Positions 8,815 through 17,270 of a DNA stretch of 43,292 bases are shown here, in pieces (positions within the stretch are counted from its first letter, which is position 1; the number at the start of each line of letters is the position of its first letter). The notes beneath the pieces were generated by a model. The model saw nothing but the letters and a program-made list of their open reading frames with translations. It was not told the origin of the DNA and did no database searches. This DNA comes from RSA9 sp036381195 (GTDB taxonomy: Bacteria; Gemmatimonadota; Gemmatimonadetes; Longimicrobiales; RSA9), in assembly GCA_036381195.1 (NCBI GenBank), contig DASVDH010000086.1:1-43292 (forward strand), given 5' to 3'. A program made the position numbers and the translations under genes.

Positions 8815-8843
8815 ATTGAAACTCATTCTCAACCCGCGCGCAA
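8815..8843 (-). promoter_or_regulatory. Promoter and Fur-like box of the hmuY operon
   Basis: Minus-strand TTGCGC (8838-8843), 17 bp, TTCAAT (8815-8820) could be -35 and -10. Overlapping them is the imperfect palindrome TTGAAACTCATTCTCAA (8816-8832); its core TGAGAAT-G-AGTTTCA matches the 7-1-7 Fur consensus TGATAAT-N-ATTATCA at 11 of 14 arm positions. Iron repression of a haem-uptake operon is expected from other bacteria; Fur binding here is inference. Confidence 0.6.
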
Positions 8844-9474
8844 TGTCACACCCGCCCCCCCGGCTGTCAAGGGCGTTTCGCCAGCCGCCGGCGGCGCCGC
8901 GGGCCGTCCACCTGGCCGGCGCGGCACCCGGCTCCGCGGGGCGGGGTCGCCGCGGCCCCAGCGAGCCGGGCGGAGCCCGGGGCGCGCCCGGGCGGAGCCC
9001 GGCTGCGGTGACCGCCCGAGACTTCCTTGCGGCGGCGGCTGCCGCGCAGTATCGTGCGAGCGCTGCCTGTGTACGGTTTCGGATCCGGGGCACCCGCCAC
9101 CATCGTCCCCATGAGCTGGTCTGGCGCGCCCCGGCCGCGTACGCCGGTGTGCGGGCCCCGCCGGCGCGGTGCGGGCCCAACGGCGGTGCCGGAGCCGTCT
9201 CTCTCGACAACCTCTCCCCGCTGAGCAAAACCACGGGTGGATCGCCAGCACCACACGCCTGGTGCCGGCGGGACCGCTCGCTTCGCGATTGCGCGGGCCT
9301 GCAGTCGGTCCCGCGGGAGTTCCAGGACCGCGGGTTCTCGGGTGGACCCGAGCGGGTTCCTGCCACGCACACGCGCGGAAGCGTGTTCGCCCCATCCGCA
9401 GCCGGCCCGTCGCAGCCACGATGCGGGCGTGCGGCGGTGGACCGTATCCCGAAACACCCACAGGAGGTCTCACC
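8844..9474 (+). promoter_or_regulatory. Divergent hmuY/susC region: candidate susC promoter and long leader
   Basis: TTGCGG (9027-9032), 17 bp and TATCGT (9050-9055) form a candidate promoter that would give susC a leader of roughly 410 nt. Upstream are two direct copies of CCGGGCGGAGCCCGG (8966-8980 and 8988-9002), each a small palindrome, spaced 22 bp apart. The leader has pairing segments GCGGGACCG/CGGTCCCGC (9268-9276 with 9306-9314) and CTCGGG/CCCGAG (9337-9352). The susC ribosome binding site AGGAGGT is at 9462-9468. No recognised riboswitch and no convincing gene is seen. Confidence 0.4.
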
Positions 9475-12400
9475 ATGAGGCATCGCATGTGGCGCAGGAA
9501 CGCCCTCGCCGCAGCGTGCGGGTTGCTGCTCCCGCTCGGAGCGCCCGCGGATCGGGCAACGGCCCAGCAGGGCACGATCGGGGGTGTGGTGGAGTCGGAG
9601 CGGACGCTGCTGCCTCTCGCGGGCGCGTACGTCGAGCTCGTGGGGCTCGACCGCGGCATGATGACCGATGCGAACGGCCGCTTCCTGTTCGTGGGGCTGA
9701 CCGGCACGCAGGTGACGTTACGGGTGTCGCTCCTGGGCTACCGGACGGCCGAGCAGGTCGCGGTACAGGTCGGTGACATGGACGTGCGGATCCAGCTCGC
9801 GGAAACCGCGATCGAGCTCGACCAGCTCGTCGTCACCGGCACGGCCGGCGGCACCCAGCGCCGCGCGCTCGGCAACTCGGTCACGCAGGTGCGGGCGGCG
9901 GAGACGGTCGAGCTCGCCCACGTCCCCAACCTGCAGAGTCTGCTGAACGCGAGGGCGCCGGGCGTGGTCATCTCGCCGGGGACGGGGATGGTCGGCTCCG
10001 GCTCGCAGATCCGGATCCGCGGGTCGAACAGCTTCTCGCTCTCGAACCAGCCGCTGGTCTACGTGGACGGTGTGCGCGTAGACAACGCGCAAGCGACCGG
10101 GCCGGCGGTCCAGGCGTTCGGCTCGAGCGTCATCTCGCGGATCAACGACTTCAACCCCGAAGACATCGAGAGCATCGAGGTCATCAAGGGTCCGGCCGCG
10201 GCGACCCTGTACGGGACCGAGGCCTCGAACGGCGTGATCCACATCATCACCAAGCGTGGCCGCGAGGGGCGTCCTGCGTGGAACGTCATGATCCGTCATG
10301 GTGCGAACTGGTTCATGAACTCGATCGAGCGCACGCCGGTGAATTACTGGCGCAACCCGAGCACCGGGGAAGTGCTCTCGATCAACCTGGCCGAGACGGA
10401 GGACGCGCGCGGCACACCGCTGTATCGCATCGGGCGGATCGAGGGCTACTCGCTGAGCCTGAGCGGCGGCTCCCCCGACGTCCGCTACTACCTGGCCGGC
10501 GACCTGGACCGGGAGGAAGGCGCGCAGTGGAACAATCGGCAGCGACGGGCGAGCCTGCGCGCGAACCTGAACATCCTCGTCTCGCCGACCATGGACCTGG
10601 CGACCAGCGTCGGCTACACGGGCGGCCGGACGTATCTGAGCTGCGAGGCGGGCTGCGGTGGCGTGACCTGGGCCTCCTACTTCTCGACGCCGCAGCGCGC
10701 GCAGGGCAACATGAATCCCGACCCCCGCGGCGCGCGCAGCTATGCGCCCGAGTTCTACAACCAGATGGTCGACTTCCAGGACCTCTCGCGCTTCACCGGC
10801 AGTCTCCAGTTGAACCATCGGCCCACCGAGTGGTTCCACCAGCGGCTCACGCTGGGCCTGGACGATGTGCGTGAGGACAACGAGAGCATCCAGGAGAAGT
10901 CCGAGCTGTATCTGCTGTGGGAACCCACCGGCCGTGGCGGCAAATTCGTCAGCCGCCGCGACGTCTTCAATCAGACGATCGACTACGCCGGGACGTTCCA
11001 GTTCGGGCTCACGCCGGCGCTCGCCTCCAACACGTCCTTCGGCGCACAGTACTACCGCCGGTACAGCGAGTTCGTATCGGCGTCGGGCTCGGACTTCGCC
11101 ACGCCCGGCCTGCGCGTGATCAACGCCGCGGCCGAGACCTCGGCCGGCGAGACATACTCCGAGAACGTCACGGTCGGCGTCTATGGCCAGCAGCAGTTCA
11201 ACTGGCAGGATCGCCTGTTCGTGACCGCGGCGCTGCGCGCGGACGACAACAGCTCGTTCGGCCAGGAGTTCGACCTGGTCTGGTACCCGAAGGCGTCGCT
11301 GGCGTGGGTGGTCAGCGAGGAGCCGTTCTGGAGCATCGGGCCGGTCGACGCGCTGCGCCTGCGTGCCGCCTACGGCGAGGCCGGCCAGCAGCCCGGCGCG
11401 TTCGATGCGCTCCGCACGTTCGCGTCCATCCCCGGCCCCAACGACTCGAGCACGGTCACGCCCTCCACGGTCGGCAACCCGAACCTCGGGCCCGAGCGGA
11501 GCAGCGAGATCGAGCTCGGCTTCGAGGCGAGCCTCTTCGAGGACCGCGTGGGCCTGGACTTCACCTGGTACAACCAGACGACGCGGGACGCGATCCTGCT
11601 GCGTCCGAGCGCGCCGTCGACCGGCTTCCCGGGTTCCCGCTACGTCAACGTCGGCAAGGTGCGGAACCGTGGCTTCGAGGCGCTGCTCCGCGGCACGCTC
11701 CTCTCCACATCACGCGTCACCTGGGACGCCCTGTTCTCCATCGCGCGCAACGACAGCGAGGTCCTCTTCATCAACGACGAGGAGACCCGCATCGTCGTGA
11801 GCAGCGACTTCGGCGTCGAGCACCGTGTGGGCTATCCGCTCGGCGCGTGGTTCCACCGGCGCGTCGTGAGCGCGGACTTCGACGAGAACGGCCGCGTCAT
11901 CCTGGCGAGCATGATGTGCGACGACGGCGAGGGTGGGACGATGCCGTGCTACAACGGAACGACGCCTGTCGCGCCGTTCGTCTATCTCGGCCGCGGCGAG
12001 CCGAAGTACGAGGGCACGATCTCGACCACCCTCACGCTCGGCGAGCGCATCCGCCTCTACGGGCTGATGGACTTCAAGACCGGGTTCAAGAAGTGGGACC
12101 ACGTGACCCGCGTGCGGTGCTCGCTGAACAACATCTGCCGCGAGAACGTGGAGCCCCTGGAATACGTGGACGAGATCCCGGCCAGGCTGGCCGCGTACCA
12201 GACCGGCGCGGTCTTCGGGGCCGAGTACATCCGCGACTCGAAGTTCCTGCGGCTGCGCGAGGTGTCCATCGCGTACACCTTGCCGAACCAGCTCGTGCAG
12301 CGCTTCGGCGCGACGCGCGCGACGATCAACCTGGCGGCGCGCAATCTCCACACCTGGTCGCCCTGGACCGGGATGGACCCGGAGGCGCGCTTCCTGAGCG

Positions 12401-12486
12401 GCTCGCGCGGCGGGTTCGGGCCGCTCGAGCAGAACCACCTCCCGCAGCTCACGTCGTTCGTCACGACGATCAACCTCGGCTTCTGA
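9475..12486 (+). CDS. SusC/RagA-family TonB-linked outer-membrane protein
   Basis: A 1003-residue outer-membrane importer. After a signal peptide (AAACGLLLPLGAPADRATAQ) come a carboxypeptidase-regulatory-like domain (TIGGVVESERTLLPLAGAYV), the SusC plug with LQSLLNARAPGVVISPGTG, IRIRGSNSFSLSNQPLVYVD and IESIEVIKGPAAATLYGTEA, then a large beta-barrel ending LPQLTSFVTTINLGF. Length and domain order fit the SusC family, which works with a SusD lipoprotein to import oligomeric substrates. The ATG at 9475 has a perfect AGGAGGT six bases upstream. No glycoside hydrolase, peptidase operon or anti-sigma pair adjoins it, so the substrate cannot be inferred. susD follows after 12 bp. Confidence 0.93.
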   Translation: MRHRMWRRNALAAACGLLLPLGAPADRATAQQGTIGGVVESERTLLPLAGAYVELVGLDRGMMTDANGRFLFVGLTGTQVTLRVSLLGYRTAEQVAVQVGDMDVRIQLAETAIELDQLVVTGTAGGTQRRALGNSVTQVRAAETVELAHVPNLQSLLNARAPGVVISPGTGMVGSGSQIRIRGSNSFSLSNQPLVYVDGVRVDNAQATGPAVQAFGSSVISRINDFNPEDIESIEVIKGPAAATLYGTEASNGVIHIITKRGREGRPAWNVMIRHGANWFMNSIERTPVNYWRNPSTGEVLSINLAETEDARGTPLYRIGRIEGYSLSLSGGSPDVRYYLAGDLDREEGAQWNNRQRRASLRANLNILVSPTMDLATSVGYTGGRTYLSCEAGCGGVTWASYFSTPQRAQGNMNPDPRGARSYAPEFYNQMVDFQDLSRFTGSLQLNHRPTEWFHQRLTLGLDDVREDNESIQEKSELYLLWEPTGRGGKFVSRRDVFNQTIDYAGTFQFGLTPALASNTSFGAQYYRRYSEFVSASGSDFATPGLRVINAAAETSAGETYSENVTVGVYGQQQFNWQDRLFVTAALRADDNSSFGQEFDLVWYPKASLAWVVSEEPFWSIGPVDALRLRAAYGEAGQQPGAFDALRTFASIPGPNDSSTVTPSTVGNPNLGPERSSEIELGFEASLFEDRVGLDFTWYNQTTRDAILLRPSAPSTGFPGSRYVNVGKVRNRGFEALLRGTLLSTSRVTWDALFSIARNDSEVLFINDEETRIVVSSDFGVEHRVGYPLGAWFHRRVVSADFDENGRVILASMMCDDGEGGTMPCYNGTTPVAPFVYLGRGEPKYEGTISTTLTLGERIRLYGLMDFKTGFKKWDHVTRVRCSLNNICRENVEPLEYVDEIPARLAAYQTGAVFGAEYIRDSKFLRLREVSIAYTLPNQLVQRFGATRATINLAARNLHTWSPWTGMDPEARFLSGSRGGFGPLEQNHLPQLTSFVTTINLGF

Positions 12487-12498
12487 AGGGGGCGAGCG

Positions 12499-13830
12499 AT
12501 GCGTTCTCGTGAAATGACCGGCCTTCGGACGGCCTGGAGAATCCTGCCGGCAGCGCGAGCCGCGCTGGTGCGCGTGGGGGCGCTCTGCGCGATCGGGGCT
12601 GTGCTCGGCGGCTGCGATGTGCTGGACGAAGCGCTCAACGTCGAGGCGCCGCACGTGATCGACGCGCAGGACATGGACCACCCGCAAAACGCCCACCTGT
12701 TGGTGACGGGCGCGATCGCCGACTTCGAGTGTGCGCTCGGCGCCTACATCGTGAACAGCGGCCTGCTCGGCAACGAGCTGCGTGACGCTTCGGTGACGTC
12801 GGCGCGGTTCTCGCTGGACCAGCGCACGATCGACGACAGCTCGCCGTACGGCGTGAACTCGTGCACGGGCAACCCGCCAGGGATCTACGTGCCGATCTCG
12901 ACGGCGATCTGGACCTCCAACAACGCATTGGAGAAGCTGAAGGCGTGGACGGACGCGGAGGTCCCCGACCGCGCCGAGCTGATCGCCTACGCTGCGGCCT
13001 ACTCCGGGTACAGCCACATCCTCATGGGCGAAGGGTTCTGCTCGGCGGTGATCGAGGAGAACGGCCCGGAGCTCACGCCGCAGCAGGTCTTCCAGGTGGC
13101 TGTGGAGCGCTTCACCGAGGCGATCGCCGCCGCGCAAGCCGTTCAGAACAATGACATCCTCAACCTGGCGCTGCTTGGCCGCGCCCGCGCGCGCCTCGAT
13201 CTCGGCGAGCTCGCGGGCGCCGCGGCCGACGCGCGCGCCGTGCTCGCATCCGACCCGCAATACACCAAGGCCGCGACCACGTCCAACGCCTCCTCGCGGC
13301 GCTGGAACCGGGTGGGCGACGAATTCTTCGGTGGCCGGATCACGGTGGACTCGTCCTACTTCGGCCTGACCGTCGAGGGTGTGCCGGATCCCCGCGTGCG
13401 CGTGATCGCCACCGGCGAGAACGGGCACGACAACTTCACGCCGGTTTACATCGTCGCGAAGTACGGGGAGTCCCTCTCGGCGTCGCTGCGCGAGGTGCCG
13501 CTGCCGATCGCGAGCTGGCGCGAAGCGCACCTGATCATCGCCGAGGCCGAAGGAGGCCAGGAGGCGGTCAATCGCATCAACATCCTGCGCGACCATTGGG
13601 GCCTGCCCCGGTTCGCAGGCGGCACGGACGAGGGGATCCGGGCGCAGATCATCGAGGAGCGGAAGCGCGAGCTGTACCTGGAGGGTCACCACCTGAACGA
13701 CCTGCGGCGCTTCGACATCCCGAACACGCCGCCGCCGGGTGCGCCGTACCGGCAGGGCGGCGTCTACGGCAGTGCGCGCTGCTTCCCGCTGCCCGCGGTC
13801 GAGCGAAACAACAACCCGAACATCGGGTGA
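12499..13830 (+). CDS. SusD/RagB-family substrate-binding lipoprotein
   Basis: A 443-residue lipoprotein (signal sequence ending AVLGGC) and the surface partner of the SusC-like protein encoded just upstream. TPR-like helical segments (AYAAAYSGYSHILMGEGFC, LALLGRARARLDLGELAGAA) and the C-terminal pattern IIEERKRELYLEGHHLNDLR, FPLPAVERNNNPNIG are hallmarks of the RagB/SusD family. Somewhat shorter than Bacteroides SusD proteins of about 500-550 residues. It probably caps the SusC barrel and binds ligand. The pair forms a two-gene operon closed by two strong hairpins. Confidence 0.9.
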   Translation: MRSREMTGLRTAWRILPAARAALVRVGALCAIGAVLGGCDVLDEALNVEAPHVIDAQDMDHPQNAHLLVTGAIADFECALGAYIVNSGLLGNELRDASVTSARFSLDQRTIDDSSPYGVNSCTGNPPGIYVPISTAIWTSNNALEKLKAWTDAEVPDRAELIAYAAAYSGYSHILMGEGFCSAVIEENGPELTPQQVFQVAVERFTEAIAAAQAVQNNDILNLALLGRARARLDLGELAGAAADARAVLASDPQYTKAATTSNASSRRWNRVGDEFFGGRITVDSSYFGLTVEGVPDPRVRVIATGENGHDNFTPVYIVAKYGESLSASLREVPLPIASWREAHLIIAEAEGGQEAVNRINILRDHWGLPRFAGGTDEGIRAQIIEERKRELYLEGHHLNDLRRFDIPNTPPPGAPYRQGGVYGSARCFPLPAVERNNNPNIG

Positions 13831-13841
13831 TGCGGGCGCGC

Positions 13842-13867
13842 GTGTCGGCTCCTCCAGGAGCCGGCAC
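13842..13867 (+). terminator. Hairpin after susD
   Basis: GTGTCGGCTCC, loop TCCA, GGAGCCGGCAC: an 11-bp stem with one G-U pair, beginning 11 bases after the susD stop. There is no U tract, as is common in very GC-rich genomes, so it is a terminator candidate by position and stem strength. Confidence 0.6.
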
Positions 13868-13900
13868 GCGCCGGCACGCCGGCAGCGGACCCGGATGACG

Positions 13901-13936
13901 GCGGCCGCCTCCGATCGCTCGATCCGAGGCGGCCGC
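13901..13936. terminator. Second hairpin between convergent susD and aminotransferase genes
   Basis: GCGGCCGCCTC at 13901-13911 pairs perfectly with GAGGCGGCCGC at 13926-13936 across a 14-nt loop. Symmetric and placed between convergent genes, so it could stop transcription from either side. Confidence 0.6.
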
Positions 13937-14010
13937 TCTCGTGCGGGCCGCGCCCGCCCACGCCGCTCCCCCGCGATGGCACGCCGCATCGCGGAGGAAG
14001 ACCGGGCTCC

Positions 14011-15333
14011 TCAACCCGCCACCACGGCCGCCACGGCCTCCTCGACCCGCGTCAGGACCGCGGCGATCTCCTCGAGCGAGACCGCGCCCACGGAGAGCCG
14101 GAACCAGCCGCTCTCCTCCCGCACGCCGAAGGCCTGGAAGGGGACGGCGGCGAAGCCGGCGCGGCGGAGCAGGTAACCCCGCACCTCTTCGTTGGTGCGG
14201 AGCGTCGCGCCCTCGGGCGTGCGGCGGCCGTTCAGCGCGAAGCGAGCGCTGAGGTAGATCGCGCCGGCCGGCGCGAGCGCGTCCACGGGCAGGCCTCGAT
14301 CCCGCATCCCCAGGATGCCGCGGTGCAGCGCGTCGAGGCGCCGGCGCACGGCGGCCGTCATGGCCGCGCGGTAGGCGCGGATCTCGTCGCCCGCACGGAG
14401 CAGCCCGGCGGCCGCGACCTGCTCGGGGCGCGGCGCCCAGGCGCCGACATGCCCGCACAGGTCGGACATGGCGCGGATCACGTCCGGCGGGCCGGCGGCC
14501 CAGCCCACGCGCAGGCCGGTCGCCGCGAACGCCTTCGAGATGCCGTCCACGATGATGGTATAGGGCGCGACCTCCGGGCAGAGCGAGACGGGGTCGTGAT
14601 GCGGCGTCGCCCCGAACGTGAGCAGCCAGTAGACCTGGTCGAAGAGCAGGTAGAGCGGCCGCTCGTGCGCGGGTCGCCGCAGGTTCTCCTCGACGACGCT
14701 CTCGCAGATCGCACGCAGCGTCTCCGCGTCCAGCATCGTGCCCGCGGGGTTCAGGGGCGAGTTGAGCGCGAGCAGGCGCGCGCCGCGGAGCGCGGGCTCG
14801 AGCGCCGCGGGGGTGGGGAGGAAGGAGGTGTCCGCATCGCAGGGCACGGGGACGGGCTCGCCTCCCGCGAGCGCGGTGTAGTGGGTGTTGTTCCACGAAG
14901 GTACGGGGAAGACGACGCGGTCTCCGGCGTCCACCAGGACGCGGTAGGCCGCGTAGATCGCGGGGCGCACGCCGGCGGTGACGAGCACCTGGTCCGGCGC
15001 GAGGTCCAGGCCCAGCCACTCGCGGTACAGCGCCGCGACGCTCTCCCTGAGCGCCGGCATGCCCGCAGCGGGCGGGTAGCTGGTCTCCCCCTGGCGGAGC
15101 GCGGCCTCGATGCGCTCGCGCAACGACGGCGGGATCGGGAACTGCGCCGGATCGAAATCCCCCACCGTGAGATTGCAGACGCGCTCGCCGCGGCCCTTCA
15201 GCTCGCGGATCTCACCCGCGATGCGCAGGATCTCGGACCCGGCCACGCCCGCCGCGAGTGCGGAGACGCGCGCCTGCGCCCGCCCTGCCGCCGCCGGCCG
15301 CCCGCGTCCCGCCTCGATGCCCCTGACCTGCAT
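14011..15333 (-). CDS. PLP-dependent class I/II aminotransferase
   Basis: A 440-residue fold-type I aminotransferase, aspartate-aminotransferase-like. Motifs: VTAGVRPAIYAAYRVLVDAG (cofactor phosphate region), VVFPVPSWNNTHYTALAGGE, LNSPLNPAGTM, LLFDQVYW (cofactor aspartate and tyrosine), then VDGISKAFAATGLRVGW with K267 as the Schiff-base lysine, and WFRLSVGAVSLEEI with the C-terminal carboxylate-binding arginine. NSPLNPAG replaces the more usual NSPxNPTG. The ATG at 15333 follows GGGAGG and starts the homologous part; the frame stays open to 15483. It stands alone, so substrates are unknown; aspartate or another alpha-amino acid is likely. Confidence 0.88.
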   Translation of the reverse strand: MQVRGIEAGRGRPAAAGRAQARVSALAAGVAGSEILRIAGEIRELKGRGERVCNLTVGDFDPAQFPIPPSLRERIEAALRQGETSYPPAAGMPALRESVAALYREWLGLDLAPDQVLVTAGVRPAIYAAYRVLVDAGDRVVFPVPSWNNTHYTALAGGEPVPVPCDADTSFLPTPAALEPALRGARLLALNSPLNPAGTMLDAETLRAICESVVEENLRRPAHERPLYLLFDQVYWLLTFGATPHHDPVSLCPEVAPYTIIVDGISKAFAATGLRVGWAAGPPDVIRAMSDLCGHVGAWAPRPEQVAAAGLLRAGDEIRAYRAAMTAAVRRRLDALHRGILGMRDRGLPVDALAPAGAIYLSARFALNGRRTPEGATLRTNEEVRGYLLRRAGFAAVPFQAFGVREESGWFRLSVGAVSLEEIAAVLTRVEEAVAAVVAG

Positions 15334-15496
15334 CTGGGTCCCGACCTCCCGGCTCGAACGCCCGCCACACGTGCGGGCAAGGGATGGGCCCGCCGCCTCC
15401 TGGTCTGCGCAACGGAGGGAACGGGCCCGGTGACCGGGCGGGAATCTAGGTCGCGACGAGGGGGAGGGCCAGGGCCAGTCCACGTATGCGGATCTT

Positions 15497-15590
15497 GTAC
15501 TCGTAAACGTACTCGTACTCGTAAACGTAAACGTACACGCACGAGCACGAGTACGTTTACGAGCACGTTTACGTGTACGAGCATGTGTAC
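15497..15590. repeat. Degenerate hexanucleotide array, largely self-complementary
   Basis: Read in steps of six from 15497: GTACTC, GTAAAC, GTACTC, GTACTC, GTAAAC, GTAAAC, GTACAC, GCACGA, GCACGA, GTACGT, TTACGA, GCACGT, TTACGT, GTACGA, GCATGT, GTAC. The right half is close to the reverse complement of the left (CTCGTAAACGT against ACGTTTACGAG), so the array can fold into a long imperfect hairpin. Its AT content is much higher than the surroundings. Confidence 0.85.
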
Positions 15591-15597
15591 CCCTGCC

Positions 15598-15627
15598 GTG
15601 GCGCGAACGCGCGGCGCCGCCTATCCT
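15598..15627 (+). promoter_or_regulatory. Candidate promoter of the amidohydrolase gene
   Basis: GTGGCG (15598-15603) and TATCCT (15622-15627) are 18 bp apart. The same TATCCT -10 recurs before the M49-like gene, and the predicted start lies about 35 bases before the ATG at 15669. Confidence 0.45.
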
Positions 15628-15668
15628 TTCGGGCGATCCGGGTCCACGCCGAGCAGGAGACAGCCGCC

Positions 15669-17132
15669 ATGACCGCGCCCCTCCCTTCCCTGACGACGCG
15701 CCGCACGGCGCGCGCGCACCGCCGCCTCCCGTTCCTCATGGCCGCCGCCGCGCTCGGGACGGCGCTGCTGGCCGCGTTCGCGTGGCGTCCGCCGGAAGAG
15801 GCCGCGGCGTCGGGCGGCGCACACGCGCAGCCGCCGGTCGTCGCGTTCGTGGGCGCGAACGTGGTGCCCATGGACCGCGAGCGCGTGATCGAGAACCAGA
15901 CCGTGATCGTGCGGGACGGCCGCATCGCGGAGGTCGGGCCGGCAGGACAAGTGCGCGTGCCTGCGGGCGCGCTGCGCATCGAGGCCGCGGGCAAGTACCT
16001 CCTGCCCGGGCTCGCGGAGATGCACGGCCACATCCCCGGCGGCCGGGCGCCGCGCGAGTACATCGACGACGTGCTGTTCCTCTTCGTGGCGAACGGCGTG
16101 ACGACCGTGCGCGGCATGCAGGGTCACCCGCGGCAGCTCGGCCTCCGGGACAGCGTGATGCAGGGGCTGACGCTCGGCCCGACGCTCGTGCTCGCCAGCC
16201 CCGCACTGAGCGGGCAGAGCGTGCGCACCGTCGAGGACGCGCGCCGGCTCGTGCGCGAGTACCACCGGGCCGGCTACGACCTGCTCAAGGTGCACGAGGG
16301 GCTGAGCCCCGAGATCTACGACGCCATCGCCGAGACGGCCCGCGAGCTGGGCATTCCGTTCGGCGGGCACGTCTCCGACCTCGTCGGCCTGCACGCGGCG
16401 CTCGCGGCCGGCCAGGTCACGATCGACCACCTCGACAACTACATCCTCGCCGCGGAGAGGGACGACTCGCCGCTGCGCGACGCGATGCCGCAGGAGCGCG
16501 CGCGCCAGCTCCCGTTCCACCTCGACGAGGCGAAGATCCCCGAGCTGGCCGCGGCGACGCGGCGGGCCGGCGCGTGGGTCGTCCCGACCATGCCGCTGTG
16601 GGAGGTGCTCCAGGGCGCGAGCGAGCCCGCCGAGGCGCTGCTCCAACGCCCGGAGCTGAAGTACGTGCCGCCGCAGCCGGTGCAGCGGTGGGCAGACGCG
16701 GTGCGCCGCATCCAGGAGCGCACGGACCGCGATGCCGCACGCGCACACATCGCGTTCCGTAAGCGGATGCTGAAGGCGCTCGCGGACGCCGGTGTCGGCA
16801 TCCTGCTCGGCTCCGACGCGCCGCAGATCTTCAACGTGCCGGGCTTCTCGATCCACCGCGAGATGCGCGCGATGGTCGAGGCCGGGCTCACGCCGTATCA
16901 GGTGCTGGAGTCCGGGACGCGCAACGTCGCGCTCTACCTCGGCACGCCGGACGAGTTCGGGACGGTCGCACCCGGCCGACGCGCGGATCTGATCTTGCTC
17001 GAGGCCAACCCGCTCGAGGACGTGGGCAACGTCGCGCGGCGCGCGGGCGTGATGGTGCGCGGGCGGTGGCTGCCGGAGAGCGAGATCCAGGCCCGGCTGG
17101 CGCGCATCGCGGCGGCGTACGCGGCGAGCTGA
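15669..17132 (+). CDS. Exported metal-dependent amidohydrolase
   Basis: A 487-residue protein of the imidazolonepropionase-like amidohydrolase branch. An N-terminal hydrophobic segment (LPFLMAAAALGTALLAAFAW) predicts export or anchoring. Metal ligands are visible: AEMHGH (HxH), DLLKVHEG (lysine for carbamylation), IPFGGHVSD and VTIDHLDN (histidines) and LLGSDAPQ (aspartate). The protein ends with the usual composite beta-sandwich (GTVAPGRRADLILLEANPLE). Members hydrolyse amide bonds in peptides or cyclic amides; the substrate is unknown. The ATG at 15669 has GGAG upstream and precedes the signal sequence. Single-gene unit closed by a long hairpin. Confidence 0.88.
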   Translation: MTAPLPSLTTRRTARAHRRLPFLMAAAALGTALLAAFAWRPPEEAAASGGAHAQPPVVAFVGANVVPMDRERVIENQTVIVRDGRIAEVGPAGQVRVPAGALRIEAAGKYLLPGLAEMHGHIPGGRAPREYIDDVLFLFVANGVTTVRGMQGHPRQLGLRDSVMQGLTLGPTLVLASPALSGQSVRTVEDARRLVREYHRAGYDLLKVHEGLSPEIYDAIAETARELGIPFGGHVSDLVGLHAALAAGQVTIDHLDNYILAAERDDSPLRDAMPQERARQLPFHLDEAKIPELAAATRRAGAWVVPTMPLWEVLQGASEPAEALLQRPELKYVPPQPVQRWADAVRRIQERTDRDAARAHIAFRKRMLKALADAGVGILLGSDAPQIFNVPGFSIHREMRAMVEAGLTPYQVLESGTRNVALYLGTPDEFGTVAPGRRADLILLEANPLEDVGNVARRAGVMVRGRWLPESEIQARLARIAAAYAAS

Positions 17133-17202
17133 CCGGCCGTGGGCCGGGAGGCGGCGAGGGCGGTGGCCTCGGCTCACCGCGGCCGCTCCTTGAACGGCCC
17201 TT

Positions 17203-17252
17203 CGCGCAGGGCGGCGTTGCCCACGCAGTTCAGCGCAACGCCGCCCTGCGCG
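17203..17252. terminator. Eighteen-base-pair hairpin between amidohydrolase and imuB
   Basis: CGCAGGGCGGCGTTGC (17205-17220) and GCAACGCCGCCCTGCG (17235-17250) pair perfectly, extended by two more pairs outside, around a 14-nt loop. It sits between convergent genes and probably terminates both. It has no poly-U. Confidence 0.7.
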
Positions 17253-17270
17253 GGCGCGCCGGCCCGGGCC

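Larger units (their letters stand above)
15334..15668. other. Divergent intergenic region between aminotransferase and amidohydrolase
   Basis: This 335-bp gap has no gene. From the left it holds a short purine-rich stretch (CGAGGGGGAGGGCCAGGGCC near 15457-15477), the 94-bp GTAC-rich hexamer array, and the amidohydrolase promoter and ribosome binding site. Confidence 0.5.

Noticed and set aside
8844..8850. TGTCACA near the hmuY promoter
   Set aside because: It points away from hmuY and no CGTC follows at 16-17 bp; likely chance.
9231..9352. T-box-like GGGTGG sequences in the susC leader
   Set aside because: The conserved AGGGTGGNACCGCG core and specifier loop are not complete, and susC is not an expected T-box target.
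14011..15483. Upstream start of the aminotransferase at 15483
   Set aside because: The first 50 residues are unlike the family, overlap purine-rich intergenic DNA, and the ATG at 15333 has its own ribosome binding site.
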